From Actinomycetota bacterium (GTDB lineage Bacteria > Actinomycetota > Actinomycetes > Mycobacteriales > Micromonosporaceae), in the NCBI GenBank assembly GCA_005885555.1, contig VAWN01000099.1:44254-77029 (forward strand): a DNA stretch of 32,776 bases, written 5' to 3'. A program made the position numbers and the translations under genes. The notes under the pieces are model-generated. The model was not told where the DNA came from, searched no databases, and saw only the letters and a program-made list of their open reading frames with translations. Below, piece by piece: positions 1 through 7,640 of this stretch (positions are counted from its first letter, which is position 1; every line of letters begins with the position of its first letter).

Positions 1-1127
1 GCCAGGATCGCCAGCGCGTCCGCGGCCGCGGCGGCGTACCCCTGCCCGAACGTCACCATGATGGGATGCGCGAGTACCGCGACGAGCAGCGACGCCGGCA
101 GCCCCGCGCCGATCGACACGAGCAGTGCCATGCGCATCCGGCCGCGCAGCGCCGCGCCGTCGGTGCTGCCGACCGCGAACAGCGTGGTGGCCACGTTGCC
201 CGGGATCATCGCGAGGAACGACAGCACCATCCAGGCGGTGTAGAACGCCGCGGTCGCGCGGGTGGACAGCACGGCGGTCACCACGAGCGGCAGCATCGTG
301 CGGGGCAGGAACAGCGCGAGGTTGAGCAGGTTGTGGTCCAACGCGTTGCGGCGCAACCCGCGCAGCAGCGACAGGTCCGGCCGCAGCCCGGCCGGCAGGC
401 CCTTGCCGCGCTGGGTCCACAGCAGCAGCGCCGCCGACAGCAGGATGCCGCCGACCCAGGTGGCCAGCAGGCCGGTGCCGGTGACGGTGACCGGCAGCAC
501 CGCGAGGGCGACGAGCAGCAGCAGCTTGCCGACCGCGAAGTACGCGTTGCGTACCAGTTGCAGCCGCCCGCGCAGCATCCCGACCAGCCCCTCGTCGAGG
601 ACCAGCGTGGCGGCGTTGAACGCCATGCCGACCAGCAGAAGCGCGGCGGCCGGCGCCGAGCCGAGCGCCGCCCGCAGCCCCGGGTTGACGAACCAGGCGA
701 CCAGCTCGTACAGGATGCCGCCGAGCGTGGCGACGGTACCGGCGACGAGCACGCACGTCGAGATCAGGCTGCCCTGCCGGCCCGGCATCCGGGGCAGTTC
801 GGCGATCAGCAGGGTACCCATGCCGAACATGCCCAGCGTGCCGACCACCGTCATCGCGGACACCGCCGCCGACACCGACCCGACCGCCTCGGCCGGGAAC
901 GAGCGCGCCGCCACCCACCAGTACGCGAAGCCGACGACCGAGGTGAGCACGCTGGTCGCCATCAGCGAACCGGAGTTGCTGAGCAGGTCGCCGTTGCGCC
1001 GCACGGCCCGCTTGAGCCGGTTGCGCGGGGTGGCCGCGTTGGCGCTGTCGTACACGGTGCGCCAGCGCAGTGCCTGCAGGAGCGGGTCCTCCGCACCGGC
1101 CGCGCTGCCGCTCTGGTAGAACGTCAT
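1..1127 (-). CDS. Wzx/MOP-type polysaccharide flippase (C-terminus off the left edge)
   Basis: Integral membrane protein of at least 375 residues with a hydrophilic N-terminus of about 50 residues followed by repeated hydrophobic segments (for example around residues 55-75, 85-110, 120-145, 158-180 and 195-240). The layout, including SNSGSLMATSVLTSVVGFAYWW near the first membrane segment, matches bacterial polysaccharide-export flippases of the MOP superfamily, which move lipid-linked glycan across the cytoplasmic membrane. The ATG at 1127 overlaps the TGA of the upstream gene as ATGA, so it is translationally coupled and is the last visible gene of the 4874-1 operon. The stop codon lies outside the window. 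The family is inferred from topology and general resemblance; the substrate cannot be read from the sequence. A generic membrane protein of unknown function is the alternative. Confidence 0.75.
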   Translation of the reverse strand, partial: MTFYQSGSAAGAEDPLLQALRWRTVYDSANAATPRNRLKRAVRRNGDLLSNSGSLMATSVLTSVVGFAYWWVAARSFPAEAVGSVSAAVSAMTVVGTLGMFGMGTLLIAELPRMPGRQGSLISTCVLVAGTVATLGGILYELVAWFVNPGLRAALGSAPAAALLLVGMAFNAATLVLDEGLVGMLRGRLQLVRNAYFAVGKLLLLVALAVLPVTVTGTGLLATWVGGILLSAALLLWTQRGKGLPAGLRPDLSLLRGLRRNALDHNLLNLALFLPRTMLPLVVTAVLSTRATAAFYTAWMVLSFLAMIPGNVATTLFAVGSTDGAALRGRMRMALLVSIGAGLPASLLVAVLAHPIMVTFGQGYAAAAADALAIL

Positions 1128-1933
1128 CGGCTGCCGGCCAGGTGCACGGTGCGGTAGGGCACCGCGGTGGTGCCCATGAACAAATCCGCGGTCACCGTGC
1201 CGGTCACCGGTACCTGAAGGGTCCGCGTCCAGGTGCCGCCCGGCGGCAGGGTCACCGCGAACGTCTGCTGGTACCCGTCGTCGCCGGCCACCCGCAGCGC
1301 GTACCCGACGTCGCCGTTCTCCTCGCACCGCACGCTCAGCACGACCGCGCGCCGGTTCGGTTGGGTGGCAACGGAATCCGCCGCCGGTGCCAGCGACAGC
1401 GCGGTGAACGGCTGGCGGCCGGCCGTGGTGGCCCGGATCGCCAGGGCGGCCGCGCCGGTGACGAGAAGGAGCGCGAGGGCCAGGGGTACCAGCCGCCAGA
1501 ACACGGTGCGGACGGTCAGCCGTTCCCGCTCCGCCACCAGTACCGTGCCGAACATCGCGGTCTCGGTCACCGACTGCGGATCGGCGTGCTGCCGGCGCAG
1601 CCGCCTCGTCGCCAGCACCGCTGCGCCCGCCGCGACCGTGGTACCGGCGGTGAGCGCCGTCCACGACACCCGGCCCAGGTGGACGCCCGCGGCGTACAGC
1701 CCGAGGCCACCGATGACCAGTACCGCCGCGCTCAGCGCCGGGGGCAGCACCAGACGCTCCACAGTGGACAGTACCCGCACGCCGAACAGCGCACCGGTCA
1801 ACGCGATCCCGGGCAGCACCAACGCCAGCAGCAGCCCGGCCGGTACCCGCAGCGCGGCCGGGGCCGGCCAGAGCACCGCCCCGGCCGCCACGAGTGCCGC
1901 GGCCGCCACGAGCAGCGCGGCCCGGCGGCTCAT
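1124..1933 (-). CDS. DUF1616-like membrane protein
   Basis: Protein of 269 residues. About five hydrophobic segments fill residues 5-165 (two at the N-terminus, then around 65-85, 95-110 and 145-165), followed by an extracytoplasmic-looking tail of about 95 residues. The stretch PGIALTGALFGVR followed by VERLVLPPALS resembles the DUF1616 family of predicted membrane proteins found in surface-polysaccharide clusters of archaea and actinobacteria. The ATG at 1933 overlaps the preceding stop (ATGA), and its own TGA overlaps the flippase start, so three genes are coupled. No catalytic motif is visible. A role in glycan assembly is inferred only from neighbours. The coding sequence contains one copy of the TCCACWGTGGA word at 1758-1768. 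Confidence 0.72.
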   Translation of the reverse strand: MSRRAALLVAAAALVAAGAVLWPAPAALRVPAGLLLALVLPGIALTGALFGVRVLSTVERLVLPPALSAAVLVIGGLGLYAAGVHLGRVSWTALTAGTTVAAGAAVLATRRLRRQHADPQSVTETAMFGTVLVAERERLTVRTVFWRLVPLALALLLVTGAAALAIRATTAGRQPFTALSLAPAADSVATQPNRRAVVLSVRCEENGDVGYALRVAGDDGYQQTFAVTLPPGGTWTRTLQVPVTGTVTADLFMGTTAVPYRTVHLAGSR

Positions 1934-3987
1934 GCGCCCCTCATGTCGTAGATCTCGATGTCGCCGCTGTCGTAGACGCGGCTGACCCCGGGTACGCCGT
2001 CGAACTTGGTCAGGCCGGCGCGCGGCAGCGGCGCCGTGTGCTTCCCGGTGTCCGGGTCGCCCGGGTAGTACCCGCCCTCGGCCGGCAGCTGCTGCGACAT
2101 CCGCAGGTCCACCCAGAGGTAGTCGACCGCCGCCGACGCCAGCAGTTGCTGGTCGCGCAGCCCCCACACCGGGCCCTCGTACAGCGACGCGCCGACCGTG
2201 TCGTGCCGGCCGTACGTCGACAGCAGGTTGATGCCGTTGGTGTCGGCGGCCACCCGGGTGTCCTCGGCCAGGCCGGTGCGCGACCACTGCGCCGCCGCGA
2301 CGCTCTGCGCGTCCACCGACCGCTCGAACCCGGCCACCAGGTACCGGCCGGGAAGCTGCTCCCAGTACGGCGGCCAGCCACCGGCGCGGGCGCCGACCAT
2401 CAGCAGCGTCGCCATCGCCGCGCCGAGCGGCGCCGGCCGGGCCCAGCTCGCGTCCGTCGTCAGCCGGCCCAGCGGCCCCGGCCACAGCCGCGGGCGCAGG
2501 CTGCGGCGCCACTCGACGATGGTCGCGGCGGCAAGCATCGACATAGGAATATACGTGAACGTGGCGGCCCGGCCGGCCAGCTCCGGGCCGTCCGCGCCGA
2601 TGAAGCGCAGGGTGCTGGTACCGAAGAACAGCGCGGAACCGGCGATCAGCGCCCACTGCCACGCGTCGCGTTCCCGCGTGCGGATCGCCGTCGCGCCGGC
2701 CCGGACCAGCAGGACGAACAGGCAGAGCAGCCCGACCGCCTCGACCACCAGCTCCCACAACGGGTTCGCCGGTGCCAGCGACTGCGCGGAGCCGCCGGCG
2801 GAGAAGATGTGCGTGAGGCCGCTGAGCAGTGAGGTGACCGGCTCGGCGAGGTAGTCGAGGACCTCGGTGGCGACGAAGACGAGCCATGCGGTGACCACCA
2901 CCGCCGCGGTACCCGCCAGGCTCACGGTGCTCCACCGGCGCGGCCGGGCCGGCAGCACCAGGTCGGCCAGCGCCAGCAGGCCCAGCGCGCCGACCATCGC
3001 GAACGCGGTGATGTGGTGGGACACCGTGACCACGGCGATCGACACCAGCCCGACGACCGCGTACGGCAGGTACCCGGGTTCGCGCCGCCGCCACCGCCGG
3101 GTCGCCCAGATGGCGAGGACGAGGAACGGCAGCGCGGCGGTCTGGTACAGGTACATCGAGTCGAAGAACAGGTAGTGCAGTGCGGTCGCGTAGAGGGCAC
3201 AGGTGGCGCCGGCCAGCGGCGGGGTACCCCCGGCGCTGCGTACCAGCATGAACAGCGCGCCCACGAACACCAGGTGCAGGATGCCGGCGACGAGCAGCCC
3301 CGACGCGGTGACCGGCAGGCCGGTCAGCGACGCCACGCCCGCCCCGATCTCCTCCAGGCCCGGGAAGTGGGCGGCGACCGGAAGCGCGGTGTTCGGCTGG
3401 AACAGCCGGCCGGTCTCCAGCACGATCGAGGTGGACAGCCAGTGCTGCAGCTCGTCGGGGAACCGCAGCTGGTCCGGGCTGTACAGCCACTTGAGCAGGT
3501 ACTGGTTGACCGCGAGCCCCATGACGAGCAGGAACGACTCGGTGAACCCGGTCAGCTTGCGCGACAGCAGCCGGAACACGATCGGGGTGTAGACCAGGAC
3601 GTGCCCGGCCCAGTAGAGCGGGCCGGCGTAGGCGGCGCCGAGCCGGCCGCCGAAGTAGGCGACCGCGACGAGGACGACCCCGATGGCCGACAGCGCCAGC
3701 AGTTCCGGGGCGAGCCCGAGGACGGGCATCGTGACGGTGCGGTCCCAGCGGCTCGCCTGCCGGGTCACGTTCGGCGCACGGGGTTCCGGCGGCGGTGCGG
3801 CTGCCGCTCGGGGCAGAAGTTCGGTCTCCGCGTCGCGTTGTCGAGGCACCACGACCGGCGCAGCCGCGGCCGGCGCAGGCTCCGGCGGCGGGTCGGTGAT
3901 CCGCGGCAGCATCGTCGTCTCGACCTCGCGGGCCGGCCGCCACCAGGCGAACGACTCCTGGCTGGGCGGCCTGGGCCGGTCGGCCAT
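1930..3987 (-). CDS. large polytopic membrane protein, GT-C glycosyltransferase-like
   Basis: Protein of 685 residues: a Pro-rich cytoplasmic N-terminus of about 85 residues (WWRPAREVETTMLPRITDPPPEP and similar), about ten to twelve hydrophobic segments, then a soluble C-terminal part of about 170 residues. In an early loop the sequence FPDELQHW carries an acidic pair like the catalytic Asp/Glu of GT-C membrane glycosyltransferases, which use polyprenyl-phosphate sugars on the outer face of the membrane. That assignment is inference; I do not recognise a specific family. The start at ATG 3987 is chosen because AGGAG lies just upstream, inside the end of the glycosyltransferase gene, whose stop is 5 bp away. 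The end overlaps the next start as ATGA. The operon context supports cell-surface glycan synthesis. Confidence 0.7.
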   Translation of the reverse strand: MADRPRPPSQESFAWWRPAREVETTMLPRITDPPPEPAPAAAAPVVVPRQRDAETELLPRAAAAPPPEPRAPNVTRQASRWDRTVTMPVLGLAPELLALSAIGVVLVAVAYFGGRLGAAYAGPLYWAGHVLVYTPIVFRLLSRKLTGFTESFLLVMGLAVNQYLLKWLYSPDQLRFPDELQHWLSTSIVLETGRLFQPNTALPVAAHFPGLEEIGAGVASLTGLPVTASGLLVAGILHLVFVGALFMLVRSAGGTPPLAGATCALYATALHYLFFDSMYLYQTAALPFLVLAIWATRRWRRREPGYLPYAVVGLVSIAVVTVSHHITAFAMVGALGLLALADLVLPARPRRWSTVSLAGTAAVVVTAWLVFVATEVLDYLAEPVTSLLSGLTHIFSAGGSAQSLAPANPLWELVVEAVGLLCLFVLLVRAGATAIRTRERDAWQWALIAGSALFFGTSTLRFIGADGPELAGRAATFTYIPMSMLAAATIVEWRRSLRPRLWPGPLGRLTTDASWARPAPLGAAMATLLMVGARAGGWPPYWEQLPGRYLVAGFERSVDAQSVAAAQWSRTGLAEDTRVAADTNGINLLSTYGRHDTVGASLYEGPVWGLRDQQLLASAAVDYLWVDLRMSQQLPAEGGYYPGDPDTGKHTAPLPRAGLTKFDGVPGVSRVYDSGDIEIYDMRGA

Positions 3988-3992
3988 GGGGC

Positions 3993-4874
3993 CTACTCCT
4001 CGACCGGCACGACATCGACCCGTGCGACGTCGGCCGGCGCGGTGTCGGCCGGCCGGCGCTCCCCGACGGTGCGGCGGACCTGCGCGGGAATCACGGGAGC
4101 AGCGGGCGGCACGCGCGGGCGACGGTACTCCCGGATGATCGTGCGCATGACCCGGATCCCGTCGCTGACCGCGTTGAGGTTGCTCACCCCGTGCAGCCGG
4201 CGCAACTCGACGCTGGGCACCTCGCTGACCGCCAGCCGGTGCCGGGCGGCCCGTAGCGTGATCAGCGTCTCGATCTCGAAGCCGTCGCCCCACAGCTTCT
4301 CCCCGTTCGCCGGAGATTGCAGGGCAACGTCGGGCAGTTCCAGACACTCCAGGACATGCCGCCAGAACGCGTTGTACCCGTAGCAGAGGTCGGTGAAGTC
4401 GGTACCGAACAGCAGGTTGACCACGCCACCGAGGCCGTGGTTGCCGATCCGGCGGAACCGGGTGATGTCGTGGCTCTCCCCGCCGGCCCGGAACCGGGAG
4501 CCCTTCGCGTAGTCCGCGCCGCGTTCCAGCGCCTCGACGAAGCGCGGTATCTCGGCCGGGTCGGTCGATCCGTCGGCGTCGACGGTGACCAGGATGTCGC
4601 CGGTACTGGCGGCGAACCCGCAGGCCAGCGCGTTGCCCTTGCCGCTGCGGCTCTGCCCGACGGTGATCACCTTCGGGTACAGGTCCTGGGCGACGGCGAC
4701 GGTACCGTCGACGGAACCGCCATCAACCAGGATCACCTCGTGCAGATCAGCTGGTAGCCGGCTGAAGAAGTACGGAAGGTTCGGCGCCTCGTTGAGGGTG
4801 GGGACGATCACGCTGACCGTCGGATACCCGCTCCCGCATGGGTTGTGCCGGCCCATGTCGAAAGCGCGCTCCAT
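3993..4874 (-). CDS. GT2 family glycosyltransferase (polyprenyl-phosphate glycosyltransferase-like)
   Basis: Protein of 293 residues with a GT-A fold signature: VSVIVPTLNEAPNLP at about residues 20-34, VILVDGGSVDGT at 47-58, and the metal/nucleotide-binding DAD at 99-101 within VTVDADGSTDP. The later GNHGLGGVVNLLFGTDFTDL-like stretch is typical of dolichol/polyprenyl-phosphate mannosyltransferase relatives. It probably transfers a sugar from a nucleotide donor to a lipid carrier at the cytoplasmic face, feeding the membrane proteins encoded downstream. The C-terminal 35 residues are Pro/Arg-rich and not part of the catalytic fold. Starts at GTG 4940, ATG 4874 or ATG 4856 are possible; 4874 has a G-rich stretch upstream and keeps the usual family N-terminus. 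It is the first gene of the operon, about 135 nt downstream of a promoter-like sequence at 5017-5045. Confidence 0.87.
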   Translation of the reverse strand: MERAFDMGRHNPCGSGYPTVSVIVPTLNEAPNLPYFFSRLPADLHEVILVDGGSVDGTVAVAQDLYPKVITVGQSRSGKGNALACGFAASTGDILVTVDADGSTDPAEIPRFVEALERGADYAKGSRFRAGGESHDITRFRRIGNHGLGGVVNLLFGTDFTDLCYGYNAFWRHVLECLELPDVALQSPANGEKLWGDGFEIETLITLRAARHRLAVSEVPSVELRRLHGVSNLNAVSDGIRVMRTIIREYRRPRVPPAAPVIPAQVRRTVGERRPADTAPADVARVDVVPVEE

Positions 4875-5016
4875 CGGCGAACCCCCAAGGTCGGTCGCTG
4901 GCGTGAACAGGGCGGTCCGACGAACACACCGCATCGACACATGGCGATGGACGGTGAGCTACCGGTCGGAGCACTCGGCCGCCGGTGTGGCCCGCGGTCG
5001 GTGCGGGTTCTCCAGG

Positions 5017-5045
5017 AGTTTAGGGAGATGAGGCAGCCTGGGCAA
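5017..5045 (-). promoter_or_regulatory. candidate promoter of the glycan operon
   Basis: On the minus strand TTGCCC (5045-5040) and TAAACT (5022-5017) are separated by exactly 17 bp, which fits a vegetative-type actinobacterial promoter (TTGNNN, TANNNT). It points towards the glycosyltransferase start at 4874 and leaves a leader of about 135 nt. Not supported by anything beyond sequence match. Confidence 0.4.
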
Positions 5046-5055
5046 GCGCTGGTCG

Positions 5056-5256
5056 TCACCCCCGGCGCGCAACCAGCACTTCGCCGACCGCGAGGACGGC
5101 CACGCCGAGCGCGACGGCGACCGCCAGCACCCATCCGGCGGACAGGTACCCGGGCAGCCGCCAGCCACCGGCCCGCGGTTGCCCGACGGCCAGCGCGACG
5201 CAGCACGCGGCGAGGACCGCCTCGACGAGCGCATCGATCCGCAGGGCCAGCCTCAT
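5056..5256 (-). CDS. 66-residue membrane protein, unknown function
   Basis: Small protein with two hydrophobic segments (about residues 8-24 and 41-62) joined by a short Gly/Pro/Arg loop and ending in ARRG; a two-pass inner membrane protein is likely. No known family is recognised. It is divergent from the TetR-type gene at 5314, with only 57 bp between the two ATGs. There is no Shine-Dalgarno sequence before ATG 5256; instead TACACT lies 8 nt upstream on the minus strand, with TTCACT 17 bp further, suggesting leaderless transcription. A palindrome sits in that promoter. The gene is the natural target of the adjacent regulator. It could also be co-transcribed with the glycan operon, but 181 bp and a separate promoter-like site argue against that. 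Confidence 0.6.
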   Translation of the reverse strand: MRLALRIDALVEAVLAACCVALAVGQPRAGGWRLPGYLSAGWVLAVAVALGVAVLAVGEVLVARRG

Positions 5257-5267
5257 GCCGGCAAAGT

Positions 5268-5281
5268 GTAGCGGTCGCTAC
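5268..5281. promoter_or_regulatory. candidate TetR operator between divergent genes
   Basis: GTAGCGGTCGCTAC is an inverted repeat with 6-bp perfect arms and a 2-bp centre, lying between the start of the 66-aa membrane protein and the TetR gene. It overlaps the -10-like AGTGTA (TACACT on the minus strand, 5265-5270). Two direct repeats, GCTACGTACG (5277-5286) and GCTACGTTCG (5300-5309), follow, the second covering the TACGTT -10-like element just before ATG 5314. Confidence 0.5.
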
Positions 5282-5313
5282 GTACGAAGTGAAGCACGTG
5301 CTACGTTCGCCGG

Positions 5314-5865
5314 ATGCACACCCGCGAGGAGCTGACCGAGGCGGCACTGGGGTACGTGTTCGCGCACGGGCTGCTGAACCTGTCGCTGCGTCCGCTCGCC
5401 GCCGCCGTCGGTACCAGCGACCGCATGCTCATCTACCACTTCGGCAGCAAGGCACGGCTCATCGCCGACGTGCTGGAGCTGGCCAACCGCCGGGTGTCCG
5501 AGGGCATGGGCGACTTCGCCGCCACGGCGCGCACCCCGCAACAGGTCGTGGAGCGCGCCTGGCAGCTGATGACCGCGCCGCAGACCGACGCGCTCGCCCG
5601 CCTGTACCTGGAGCTGTGCGCCCTCTCGGTCCGCGACGGCGCGCGCTGGGCACCGGCGCACCGCAAGCTGCGCGAGCCCTGGCTGGACCTGCTGCACCGC
5701 CGCCTCGTCGCGCTGAAGGTGCCGGGCCGGCGGGCCACGGTACTGGCGACGCTGGTCCTCGACACCCTCGATGGGCTGATGCTGGACCGGCTCGTCACCG
5801 GGGACGCGGCCCGGGTCGACGCGGCGGCCCGCGCCTTCGCCCGGCTCCTGGCCGAGCCCCGGTGA
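5314..5865 (+). CDS. TetR/AcrR family transcriptional regulator
   Basis: Protein of 183 residues. The N-terminal helix-turn-helix is clear: residues 1-50 contain LRPLAAAVGTSDRMLIYHFGSKARLIADVLE, the standard TetR DNA-binding pattern. The C-terminal part is all-alpha and would bind an unknown ligand; it is divergent in sequence as usual for the family. The start at ATG 5314 puts TACGTT only 6 nt upstream, so the mRNA may be leaderless. It most likely represses itself and the divergent 66-aa membrane protein through the palindrome at 5268-5281. The stop lies 10 bp from the convergent GH28 gene, which may or may not be a target. Confidence 0.9.
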   Translation: MHTREELTEAALGYVFAHGLLNLSLRPLAAAVGTSDRMLIYHFGSKARLIADVLELANRRVSEGMGDFAATARTPQQVVERAWQLMTAPQTDALARLYLELCALSVRDGARWAPAHRKLREPWLDLLHRRLVALKVPGRRATVLATLVLDTLDGLMLDRLVTGDAARVDAAARAFARLLAEPR

Positions 5866-5875
5866 CGCTGCGCCG

Positions 5876-7453
5876 CTAGAGCTCCTTGTGGTCGATGTGG
5901 TCGGTGATGGTGGTGTCGGCGACCGGCCGGCTGGTGCTGACCATGAAGCCGTCCACGTCGTCGAGCAGGAACGTCGGTACGTCCGGCGCCTTGTCCGCCC
6001 GGCAGTGGTGGAAGTCCACGTCGGCGGCGTGCCGCACCACGACGGCCGGCCGGGTGTCGGTCGTCTCGTACCGCACCTCGACGTTGTCCATGTCCAGCCC
6101 GTTGACGTGCCGGATGAAGAAGCCGTAGGCGGGCAGGGTGCCGAACATCGTCGGCTCCGGGTAGGCGTTGTCCAGCTCGGGCGGGTCGGCCACCGCGTCG
6201 GCCGGGGTCAGCCCGCCGAGCATGTGGTGGCGCACGTCGCTGATCCGGATGTTCTCGATGTCGTGGCCGGGGATGCCGGCGATCGTCGACGGGTACCGCG
6301 GGTCGGCGTTGTGCGCGATCACGTTGCTGATGCTGACCCGGCGCAGGCTGCCGACGGGTACCCCGGCGGGGCCGCGCATCCGGGCACCGAGCCGCATGAA
6401 GATGGGCATCTGGACGTTGCGCATGGTCAGGTTGCTGATCGTCACGTCCTCCAGCAGCCCGCCGTCGACGGTCTCCAGGGCCAGGCCCCGGCAGAACTCG
6501 AAGACGACGTTGGAGATCGCGATGTTGCGGAACCCGCCGTTGGACTCGGTGCCGAACTTGATCCGGCCGGTCCGCCCGAAGTTGCCGGTCTTGAAGGTAC
6601 CGTCGACCAGCGTCCCCAGGTCGTACCCGGAGACCATGCAGTTGTCGATGGTCACGTTCTCCGTCGCCCGCGCCTCGTTGAGCGCGAACGAGCTCTTCAG
6701 CACGATCGCGTCGTCGTTGGGCGAGTTCACCGTGGTGTTGGAGATCCGCACGTTCTTGCAGCAGTCGACGTTGATGCCGTCCCGGTTCGTGTCGATCACC
6801 AGGCCGTCGATGCGGAAGTTGTCGACACCGGTCGGCAGGATGCCGAAGTGGCCGCCGTTGACGATGGTGACGTCCTGGATCAGCACGTTGCGGCACAGCT
6901 TCAGCGCGATGGCCTTGTTGCCGTTCAACGGTGCGGACTCCGCGGCGCCGCTACGGACCAGACCCTTGCCGTCGATCTTCCCGGGACCGGCGATCGTCAC
7001 GTTGGTCAGGTTCTCGCCCCAGATCAGGCTGTTGTGCCAGTGGCTGTGCCCGAAGTCCTGGAACGGGTTGCCGGCGCCCGGCTCGGCCGGGTCGTACCCG
7101 CGCCCGTTCGCCGGTGCGGCGGCCAGGATCGTGGCGTTGTGCGCGAGGTACAGCTCGACGTTGCTCTGCAGGTGGATCGAGTAGCAGGCGTAGGTACCGG
7201 CCGGGAAGTACACGGTGCCACCGCGACCGTCCGCGGCGGCCGCCTCGATGACCTGGTTGATGACGTCGGAATCGATGGTGACCCCGTCCCCCTTGGCACC
7301 GAACCGGGTCACGTCGAAGACCCGGCCCAGTGCCCGCGTCTCCGGCGCCGGGATCGGGGGATCGGCGAACGCCGCGGCACTACCGAACGGCAGCGCCGCA
7401 CCCGCCGCCCCGGCCGCTCCCCAGGTGACTATGCGACGACGACTCAACGACAT
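5876..7453 (-). CDS. secreted glycoside hydrolase family 28 protein (polygalacturonase-like)
   Basis: Protein of 525 residues. The N-terminus MSLSRRRIVTWG followed by a hydrophobic Ala/Gly stretch and AFADPP is a twin-arginine signal peptide. The mature part begins VFDVTRFGAKGDGVTID, the usual start of a pectate-type right-handed beta helix, and repeats of the NVTI/NVRISN type follow throughout. GH28 motifs are visible: NRD (223-225, matching NTD), NDD (246-248, the catalytic Asp pair) and RIK (297-299). The family GHG motif is not seen; GYDLG (276-280) stands in its place, as I recall for a bacterial subgroup. It would cut alpha-linked uronic acid or rhamnose-containing plant polysaccharide outside the cell. 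AAGGGGGA precedes ATG 7453. It is monocistronic. Confidence 0.87.
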   Translation of the reverse strand: MSLSRRRIVTWGAAGAAGAALPFGSAAAFADPPIPAPETRALGRVFDVTRFGAKGDGVTIDSDVINQVIEAAAADGRGGTVYFPAGTYACYSIHLQSNVELYLAHNATILAAAPANGRGYDPAEPGAGNPFQDFGHSHWHNSLIWGENLTNVTIAGPGKIDGKGLVRSGAAESAPLNGNKAIALKLCRNVLIQDVTIVNGGHFGILPTGVDNFRIDGLVIDTNRDGINVDCCKNVRISNTTVNSPNDDAIVLKSSFALNEARATENVTIDNCMVSGYDLGTLVDGTFKTGNFGRTGRIKFGTESNGGFRNIAISNVVFEFCRGLALETVDGGLLEDVTISNLTMRNVQMPIFMRLGARMRGPAGVPVGSLRRVSISNVIAHNADPRYPSTIAGIPGHDIENIRISDVRHHMLGGLTPADAVADPPELDNAYPEPTMFGTLPAYGFFIRHVNGLDMDNVEVRYETTDTRPAVVVRHAADVDFHHCRADKAPDVPTFLLDDVDGFMVSTSRPVADTTITDHIDHKEL

Positions 7454-7640
7454 GTGACCGCATCCCCCTTCTGCTCCCCAGGTAGTCAGATCGGTCGATG
7501 TCAGCTTGCCCGTACGGGGGACCCCGGCGCACGGCGACCTCCGCCCCGCGGAATGTGAAGAAACCCTAATCCGCGCTTCATGCCCGGCTCAGGCCCGCGA
7601 GGGATATCTGATCTGAAGGCGAAATCACGGGGGGTGCGTG
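7454..7640. other. divergent intergenic region, no gene seen
   Basis: This 187-bp gap separates the GH28 gene (minus) from the secreted repeat protein (plus) and must hold both promoters. It is less GC-rich around 7560-7630 than its surroundings. I see the ribosome-binding G runs next to both starts but no convincing -35/-10 pair and no strong palindrome. Confidence 0.5.

Noticed and set aside
66-1157. Long plus-strand open frames opposite the flippase and the other minus-strand genes
   Set aside because: Such antisense frames are expected at this GC content; their translations are Arg/Gln/Pro-rich and low in hydrophobic structure, while the minus-strand frames give coherent membrane and enzyme families.
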